From assembly GCA_046290435.1 (NCBI GenBank), contig JBKAGO010000033.1, forward strand, positions 1 to 64,000: DNA of 64,000 bases. The letters run 5' to 3'. This stretch comes from CAVQUE01 sp046290435 (lineage in GTDB: Bacteria; Actinomycetota; Acidimicrobiia; Acidimicrobiales; UBA8592). Below, piece by piece: positions 59,459 to 64,000 of the stretch (the first letter of the stretch is position 1; every line of letters starts with the position of its first letter). Below the pieces are notes generated by a model. The model saw only the letters and a list, made by a program, of their open reading frames with translations, had not been told where the DNA came from and searched no databases. The translations under genes were made by a program, and so were the position numbers.

Positions 59459-59863
59459 TCAGGGGCGGCCGGGGCGCACGACGAGGAAGTGTCCGTCTGC
59501 AGCCGCAGCAGCGAGCCGGCCGTCGTAGCAGAGGAACTCGTCGATCGAGCTGCGAAGCGCCCGTGCGCTCGCGAGGTGGATCGCGTCGAGGCTGCGCAAT
59601 CCGACCGGTTCGAGACTTCCTGCTGCCTCGAGGATGTCGTCGTCCACCGCCAGGAGCTCCAAGCGTGCGAGCACCTCTCGTGCGATCCCGACGGCCTCCT
59701 CGCCGTGGTGTGCCGTCGCTCGCAGCACTTCGGTCACGGCGATGGCACTGGACACGAGAACCCGTCCATGGGCAATGTGGGCCCGAAGTGCGTCGGACTC
59801 GTCCTCGCGCACCACCAGTTTCACGATTGCCGACGAGTCGATGTACGTCGCTCGTTCAGTCAT
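59459..59863 (-). CDS. vapC: VapC-type PIN-domain ribonuclease (toxin)
   Basis: A 134-residue PIN-domain protein with the four acidic residues of a VapC active site: Asp9 (YIDSSAIVK), Glu45 (TEVLRA), Asp93 (LDAIHLASA) and Asp114 (CYDGRL). Such toxins cleave tRNA or rRNA. It overlaps the antitoxin gene by 8 bases. Confidence 0.9.
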   Translation of the reverse strand: MTERATYIDSSAIVKLVVREDESDALRAHIAHGRVLVSSAIAVTEVLRATAHHGEEAVGIAREVLARLELLAVDDDILEAAGSLEPVGLRSLDAIHLASARALRSSIDEFLCYDGRLAAAAADGHFLVVRPGRP

Positions 59864-60119
59864 CGTTGCGGAGGTCGTCGAGGATCTCCGACGGTGGCGC
59901 CACGCCCGGCCTGGGGTCGATGGGATCGGGCAGTCGGTGTGCACTGGCCGGGCGGAGCCGGCCCGAGGCTCGCAACTGGGCGAGCGTGTCCGTCGGGACG
60001 GGAACGAGCAGCGCCACGGGTCGGCCCCGGTCGGTGACCTCGATGGTCTCACCGCCCTCGACGCGGCGGAGATACTCGCTGGCTCGCTGACGAAGCTCAC
60101 GAACACCGATCGATGTCAT
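59856..60119 (-). CDS. vapB: Phd/YefM-type antitoxin (VapB)
   Basis: An 87-residue antitoxin: N-terminal Phd/YefM DNA-binding fold (SIGVRELRQRASEYLRRVEGGETIEVTDRGRPVALLVPV) and an acidic, flexible C-terminal tail that should wrap the PIN toxin. Its start codon lies inside a perfect 9-bp inverted repeat, the usual place for autorepression. Confidence 0.9.
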   Translation of the reverse strand: MTSIGVRELRQRASEYLRRVEGGETIEVTDRGRPVALLVPVPTDTLAQLRASGRLRPASAHRLPDPIDPRPGVAPPSEILDDLRNDD

Positions 60120-60138
60120 GTGCTATTTGTAGCACATG
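60117..60138. promoter_or_regulatory. Perfect palindromic operator of the vapBC pair
   Basis: CATGTGCTA and TAGCACATG with a TTTG centre, a 9-bp perfect inverted repeat that includes the antitoxin's start codon. Confidence 0.7.
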
Positions 60139-60226
60139 CGGCGCTCGCTGGTTGGCGTTGCTCCTCCTGCCCGGTCGATCCGATGGCGGGCCTCGTCGTC
60201 GAATGACGCCGGGTCGACATTCGAAG

Positions 60227-61060
60227 TCAGAGGCCCTGCCACTGCGGGGGGCGCTTCTCGACGAACGCCTGGGCCGCCTCGGCCATGGCGCCGGTGGTGG
60301 TGATCATGATCTGGGTGCGGTTCTCGATGTCGAGCGCCGAGCGCAACGACGGCGCATCGAGTGTCTGCCACATCGTCTCCTTGGTCATCCACACCGCCAG
60401 CGGGCTGTTCTCGCGGATCTGGCGGGCGGTCTCGAGCGCCCGGTCGACGACCTCGCCGTCGGGCACGACGTCGACGACGAGGCCCATGGCGAGGGCCTCG
60501 TCGGCGTCGAAGATGCGACCGGTCAGCATCAGCTCGGCCGAACGGGACGCGCCCACGAGGCGGGGCAGGAAGTAGCTCGTGCCCATGTCGCAGTTCGACA
60601 CGCCGACCTTGATGAACACGGCGCCGAAGCGCGCCGAGGCGGCCGCCACCCGGATGTCGCACGCCAGGCTCATGGCGAAGCCGCCACCGACGGCCGCGCC
60701 GTTGACCGCGGCGATCCAGGGCTTGCGGCTGCGATGGATGTGTTCGTGGAGCGTGGCCAGGTGGTCCTGCCACAAGAAGCTGCCCACCAGTCGGCTGGTG
60801 CCCTCGGCGCCCGGTGCCGGGTCGCCGGTGCTGTGCAGGTCGGCGCCGGCGCAGAAGCCCTTCCCGGCACCGGTGAGGATCACCGCCCGCGTGGTCCGGT
60901 CGAGGTCGACGGCCCGGACGACGTCGTCGAGGTCGCTGATCAGCTGCGTCGAGATGGCGTTCATGCGGTCGGGCCGGTGCAGGGTGACGAGCACGATGTC
61001 GTCGTCGATCTCTGCGATGCGAAGCGTCTCGGTGTCTCCGAGTCCTGCGGGAAGGGCCAT
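60227..61060 (-). CDS. Enoyl-CoA hydratase/isomerase family protein
   Basis: A 277-residue crotonase-fold protein: TLHRPDRMNAISTQLISDL, AVILTGAGKGFCAGADLHSTG (oxyanion hole), PWIAAVNGAAVGGGFAMSLACDIRVAAASARFGAVF and GLVVDVVPDGEV. The catalytic glutamate positions look replaced or shifted in the second region (GVSNCDMGTSYFLPRLVG). A GGAGAACGCC site precedes ATG 61060. It is divergent from the SDR at 61175. Confidence 0.87.
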   Translation of the reverse strand: MALPAGLGDTETLRIAEIDDDIVLVTLHRPDRMNAISTQLISDLDDVVRAVDLDRTTRAVILTGAGKGFCAGADLHSTGDPAPGAEGTSRLVGSFLWQDHLATLHEHIHRSRKPWIAAVNGAAVGGGFAMSLACDIRVAAASARFGAVFIKVGVSNCDMGTSYFLPRLVGASRSAELMLTGRIFDADEALAMGLVVDVVPDGEVVDRALETARQIRENSPLAVWMTKETMWQTLDAPSLRSALDIENRTQIMITTTGAMAEAAQAFVEKRPPQWQGL

Positions 61061-61174
61061 GGCGTTCTCCTGATCGGTGTGGTGGGGGTGGTCGGTGTGA
61101 CCGACGATTCGATCACACCGCACGGGGCTGCGCGATACTCGCCGCTGGCCGCGAGCACAACGAGCCGGGGGACC

Positions 61175-61948
61175 ATGGACGTCGAGGGCACAACCGTCAT
61201 CATCACCGGCGCGGCGTCGGGCATCGGCGCGGCGCTGGCCCGTCGGTTCCACGCCGAGGGCGCCGCCGGTCTGGGGTTGTTCGACGTTCAGGATGGGCCC
61301 CTCACCGAGCTCGCCGACGAGCTCGGGGCGCTCGCCATCGTCTGCGACATGGCCGACGAGGACGCCGTCGCCGCCGCGGTGGAGCGCGTCGAGGCCGAGC
61401 TCGGCCCGGTCGACCTGTGCTGCTCCAACGCCGGCATCGGCGGAGGCGGCGGCGTCGAACTGCCCACCGCCGAATGGCAGCGGGCCTGGGACGTCAACGT
61501 CATGGCCCACGTGCACCTCGCCCGTGTCCTGGTTCCCCGTTGGATCGACCGTGGCCACGGCCACCTGATGGTCACGGCCTCGGCCGCCGGACTGCTCACC
61601 CAGCTCGGATCGGCGCCGTACTCGGTCACCAAGGCCGCCGCGGTGTCGTTCGCCGAATGGGTCACCATCACCTACGGCGACCACGGGGTCACCGCCTCGG
61701 CGCTGTGCCCCCAGGGCGTGCGCACGGCGATGACGGTCGACATGGAGGACAGCGTCGTCGCCCTCGACGGCATGCTCGAGGCCGAGGCGGTTGCCGATGC
61801 GGTCGTCGAGGGACTGGCCGACGGACGGTTCCTCATCCTGCCGCACCCGAAGGTGGCCGACTACACCGCCCGCAAGGGCGCCGACCGCGACCGCTGGATC
61901 GCCGGCATGCGCAAACTCCAACGCGCCTTCCCCGACCCGGTGTTCTGA
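61175..61948 (+). CDS. Short-chain dehydrogenase/reductase
   Basis: A 257-residue classical SDR: TGAASGIGAALARRFHAEGA, FDVQDGPL after beta-2 (Asp, NAD), CSNAGIGGGGG, TASAAGLLTQLGS with the catalytic serine, YSVTKAAA for Tyr/Lys, and LCPQGVRTAM. A GGGGGACC site precedes the ATG. Confidence 0.88.
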   Translation: MDVEGTTVIITGAASGIGAALARRFHAEGAAGLGLFDVQDGPLTELADELGALAIVCDMADEDAVAAAVERVEAELGPVDLCCSNAGIGGGGGVELPTAEWQRAWDVNVMAHVHLARVLVPRWIDRGHGHLMVTASAAGLLTQLGSAPYSVTKAAAVSFAEWVTITYGDHGVTASALCPQGVRTAMTVDMEDSVVALDGMLEAEAVADAVVEGLADGRFLILPHPKVADYTARKGADRDRWIAGMRKLQRAFPDPVF

Positions 61949-61999
61949 GCGGCACCACACACCACCCCCACTGACTCGCAACACACAGGAGACGGATCC

Positions 62000-62614
62000 G
62001 TGCTCGACATCGCCATGGCCCTGCGCCTCAAGGGCATCGCATCGGCCGACCACATCGCCGAGACCACCGGTGCCGACCCCTCCGCGGTCGCCGACGCCCT
62101 GGCCCAGATGGTCGAGGCCGGCCACGCCCAGGAGACCCCGCGCGGTCTGCGGCTGATGCCCGAGGGCCGTACCTGGCTCGATGAGCAGCTCGCCGTCGAG
62201 CGCGAAGGAGTCGACCACGACGCCATCGAGGCCGTCTACGAGCGGTTCTGCGAGCACAACGGCGAGTTCAAGCAGCTCGTCACCGACTGGCAGGTGCGCG
62301 ACGTCGACGGCACCCAGGAGCTCAACGACCACACCGACCCCGACTACGACCAGGCCATCTTCGACCGCCTGGCCGCCCTCGACGCCGCCGTCGAGCCCGT
62401 GTTCGCCGACGCCGTCGCCCTGGCGCCACGCCTGGCCCGCTACCCCGAGCGCTTCGCCGCTGCTCTCGCCGCCATCCAGGCCGGTGATCCGTCGTTCCTG
62501 GCTGCGCCGCTCAAGGACAGCTACCACACCGTGTGGTTCGAGCTCCACGAGGAGCTCATCCTGCTCTGTGGCCGCACCCGCGCCCAGGAAGCCGCCGAGG
62601 GCCGCGGCGCCTGA
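62000..62614 (+). CDS. Uncharacterised winged-helix-like protein
   Basis: 204 residues. The N-terminal third reads as a winged helix (LRLKGIASADHIAETTGADPSAVADALAQMVEAGHAQETPRGLRLMPEGRTWL), the rest is helical with YERFCEHNGEFKQLVTDWQVRD and LDAAVEPVFADAVALAPRLARYPERFAAALAAI. A C-terminal segment ends in ELHEELILLCGRTRAQEAAEG. I do not recognise the family with confidence; similar proteins occur near acyl-CoA and PEP-utilising genes in actinobacteria. GTG start. Confidence 0.65.
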   Translation: MLDIAMALRLKGIASADHIAETTGADPSAVADALAQMVEAGHAQETPRGLRLMPEGRTWLDEQLAVEREGVDHDAIEAVYERFCEHNGEFKQLVTDWQVRDVDGTQELNDHTDPDYDQAIFDRLAALDAAVEPVFADAVALAPRLARYPERFAAALAAIQAGDPSFLAAPLKDSYHTVWFELHEELILLCGRTRAQEAAEGRGA

Positions 62615-62747
62615 TCGACGACGCCGGCGGCGCTGGGCCGCCGGCCGGTCGTCGGGGGGTCGGCGCCGTCGAGACGCCGACGCCACCGAATCCGGCTCTG
62701 CCAACGAGCCGTAGCAACCGAGACGTACCAACCGAGGGGGACCATCC

Positions 62748-63554
62748 ATGACCAGACAAGCCATCACCGCGCTCGAGGCGATCCACCGCGACGTCCTGTC
62801 GCTGCTCGACGCCATGAGCGAAGACGACTGGGCCAAGCCCAGCGCATGCGAGGGCTGGCGCGTCCAGGACGTGTTCGCACACATGACGTCGAACATGGCC
62901 GAGACGGTCGAGCCCACCCCGCCGCCGGAGGACCCGCCGCCGGCGATGAAGGCCGAAGAGGCCATGGAAGCCCTCGTCGCGCCCCGTAAGGATTGGACCC
63001 CCGAGCAGGTACGGGCCGAGTACGACCGCTTCTACGACGGCTGGATCGGGGCCATGGCGGCCATGCAGGACGAGCCCACCGCATCGACGGTCGCTCCACT
63101 GGCCGATCTCGGATCCCATGCGCTGCACCTGGTGGCCAACGCCTACGCGTTCGACCACTACTGCCATCTGCGGATCGACCTGCTCGCCCCGACGGGCCCG
63201 CTCACCACCGATCTGCCCGAGCCCACCGACGACATGGTGCGACCCGGCATCGACTGGATGATGGCCGGCCTGCCCCAGATGCAGCCCGACGAGCTCCCGG
63301 GGGTCATCACCGCACCGCTGCGCATCGAGCTCACCGGCCCCGGCGGCGGCACCTGGACGCTGACCCCCGCCGGCGACGACGGCTTCGTCGGGTGCGTCGA
63401 GAGCGCCGAGGGCGACGCTGCGGCCACCGTGACCTCGAGCGCCCACGACTTCGTCAGCTGGGGCACCAAGCGCGCCGACTGGCGCCCGTCGTGCACCGTG
63501 TCGGGCGACGAGGCCTACGCCGCCTCCGTGCTCGACGTCATCAACATCATCTGA
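62748..63554 (+). CDS. DinB/maleylpyruvate-isomerase-like protein
   Basis: A 268-residue protein with the N-terminal four-helix DinB/mycothiol-dependent fold: TALEAIHRDVLSLLDAMSEDDWAKPSACEGWRVQDVFAHMTSNM (metal-site histidine in FAHM) and the later HLVANAYAFDHYCHLRIDLL. The C-terminal part (GTWTLTPAGDDGFVGCVESAEGDAAATVTSSAHDFVSWG) resembles an SCP2-like domain. Likely a mycothiol-dependent enzyme of unknown substrate. The ATG follows a GAGGGGGACC site. Confidence 0.85.
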   Translation: MTRQAITALEAIHRDVLSLLDAMSEDDWAKPSACEGWRVQDVFAHMTSNMAETVEPTPPPEDPPPAMKAEEAMEALVAPRKDWTPEQVRAEYDRFYDGWIGAMAAMQDEPTASTVAPLADLGSHALHLVANAYAFDHYCHLRIDLLAPTGPLTTDLPEPTDDMVRPGIDWMMAGLPQMQPDELPGVITAPLRIELTGPGGGTWTLTPAGDDGFVGCVESAEGDAAATVTSSAHDFVSWGTKRADWRPSCTVSGDEAYAASVLDVINII

Positions 63555-63633
63555 CTCGGGGCTGACCGGGCGCAGGGGTCGAGCGCAGGGGCCGAGCCTC
63601 TCCGGCTGCCCCTTCTCCGGGCTCGCAAGGGCA

Positions 63634-63704
63634 GGGGTCAAGTCGTACTTTCAACCAACTCATGACGCGGCGGCCTCCGGGCTCGACGACCTGGAGTTGG
63701 TTGA
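63634..63704. repeat. Palindromic repeat copy C (decayed right arm)
   Basis: The left arm (63634-63661) is identical to that of copy B; the spacer has changed, and only the first 11 bases of the right arm survive (63694-63704). AGTGGTTC occurs again shortly after, as in copies A and B. It shows that the family is dispersed on the actinobacterial side. Confidence 0.88.
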
Positions 63705-63762
63705 GTAACGCCCCCGTGGTTCCGGCCCCAGTGGTTCCGCCGCCGTGTCGGTGCCCCGTCGC

Positions 63763-64000
63763 TCAGGGCGCGAGGGCCGGTGGGGTGAACTGGCCGGTGT
63801 TGGCGCTGATGCCACCGTCGACGGGCAGGTGCACGCCGGTGATGAAGCCGGCCTTGGCCGACAGCAGGAAGCTGATGGCCGCCGCCAGCTCCGATGCCTG
63901 GCCCCAGCGCTGCAGCGGGATGCGGCGGCGCAGGTCCTCGTAGGCGCCATCGGCTTCTTTGATGCGGGTGGTCATGCCGGTCTCGGTGGGGCCGGGGCAC
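63763..64000 (-). CDS. Short-chain dehydrogenase/reductase, C-terminal part (truncated by window end)
   Basis: The last ~78 codons of an SDR on the minus strand: PGPTETGM(T), then LQRWGQASELAAAISFLLSAKAGFITGVHLPVDGGISANTG, the usual lid and C-terminal signature. The 5' part lies beyond the window. Confidence 0.85.
   Translation of the reverse strand, partial: CPGPTETGMTTRIKEADGAYEDLRRRIPLQRWGQASELAAAISFLLSAKAGFITGVHLPVDGGISANTGQFTPPALAP

Overview
The window is two unrelated bacterial genomes joined at about position 15,634. Bases 1-15,633 look like a marine Rhodobacterales (Roseobacter-type alphaproteobacterium) core chromosome. Bases 15,634-64,000 are markedly more GC-rich and look like an actinobacterium, most likely class Acidimicrobiia. 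The switch falls inside a palindromic repeat that belongs to the actinobacterial side, and gene content, codon use and repeat families all change there. I read it as a chimeric assembly rather than gene transfer.

Alphaproteobacterial part: the 3' end of pyruvate carboxylase; a BLUF blue-light receptor set between two copies of the pyc 3' tail; an AT-rich, probably acquired PD-(D/E)XK nuclease-like gene; yaeQ; two tandem tRNA-Gly(GCC) genes; a histidine cluster hisB-hisH-hisA-hisF-hisE interrupted by a LysE exporter, two small periplasmic proteins (DUF2147, DUF302) and a short-chain dehydrogenase; a CoA-binding protein; a frameshifted DUF2235 gene; an orphan form-II CoxL-like molybdoenzyme subunit; and an ornithine-decarboxylase-like enzyme whose upstream region runs into the junction.

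Actinobacterial part, 15.6-31 kb: a zinc-ribbon membrane protein bracketed by inverted palindromes, an aminoglycoside-phosphotransferase-like kinase, ThuA-like and dienelactone hydrolases, an XRE/nucleotidyltransferase toxin-antitoxin-like pair bracketed by two near-identical hairpins, nitroreductases, a nucleosidase, an FMN-binding protein, an SDR, a CheB/CheA pair lacking the CheA coupling domain, and a flippase-like membrane protein.

30-45 kb: two divergent citrate-synthase-family genes, one carrying an N-terminal helix-turn-helix, with tandem 15-bp repeats between them; a carboxylesterase; a Pel-like exopolysaccharide locus (PelF-type glycosyltransferase, membrane protein, coiled-coil protein, and a divergent membrane-anchored NodB/CE18-like deacetylase); an F420-type luciferase-like oxidoreductase; an acyl-CoA dehydrogenase; and isochorismate synthase.

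45-64 kb: a large secreted RTX/MopE-like glycine-rich protein, a TetR regulator facing an apparent operon of two SDRs, a ThuA-like protein, E1alpha, E1beta, an AcoX-like kinase-fold protein and an E2 with three E3-binding domains (a pyruvate/acetoin dehydrogenase-type complex). Then come fatty-acid-type enzymes, a Phd/VapC pair, an uncharacterised winged-helix protein, a DinB/mycothiol-type protein and a truncated SDR. A shared TetR-like palindrome occurs at three promoters (24.8, 41.5 and 49.6 kb). No rRNA, CRISPR array, integrase or transposase gene was found.
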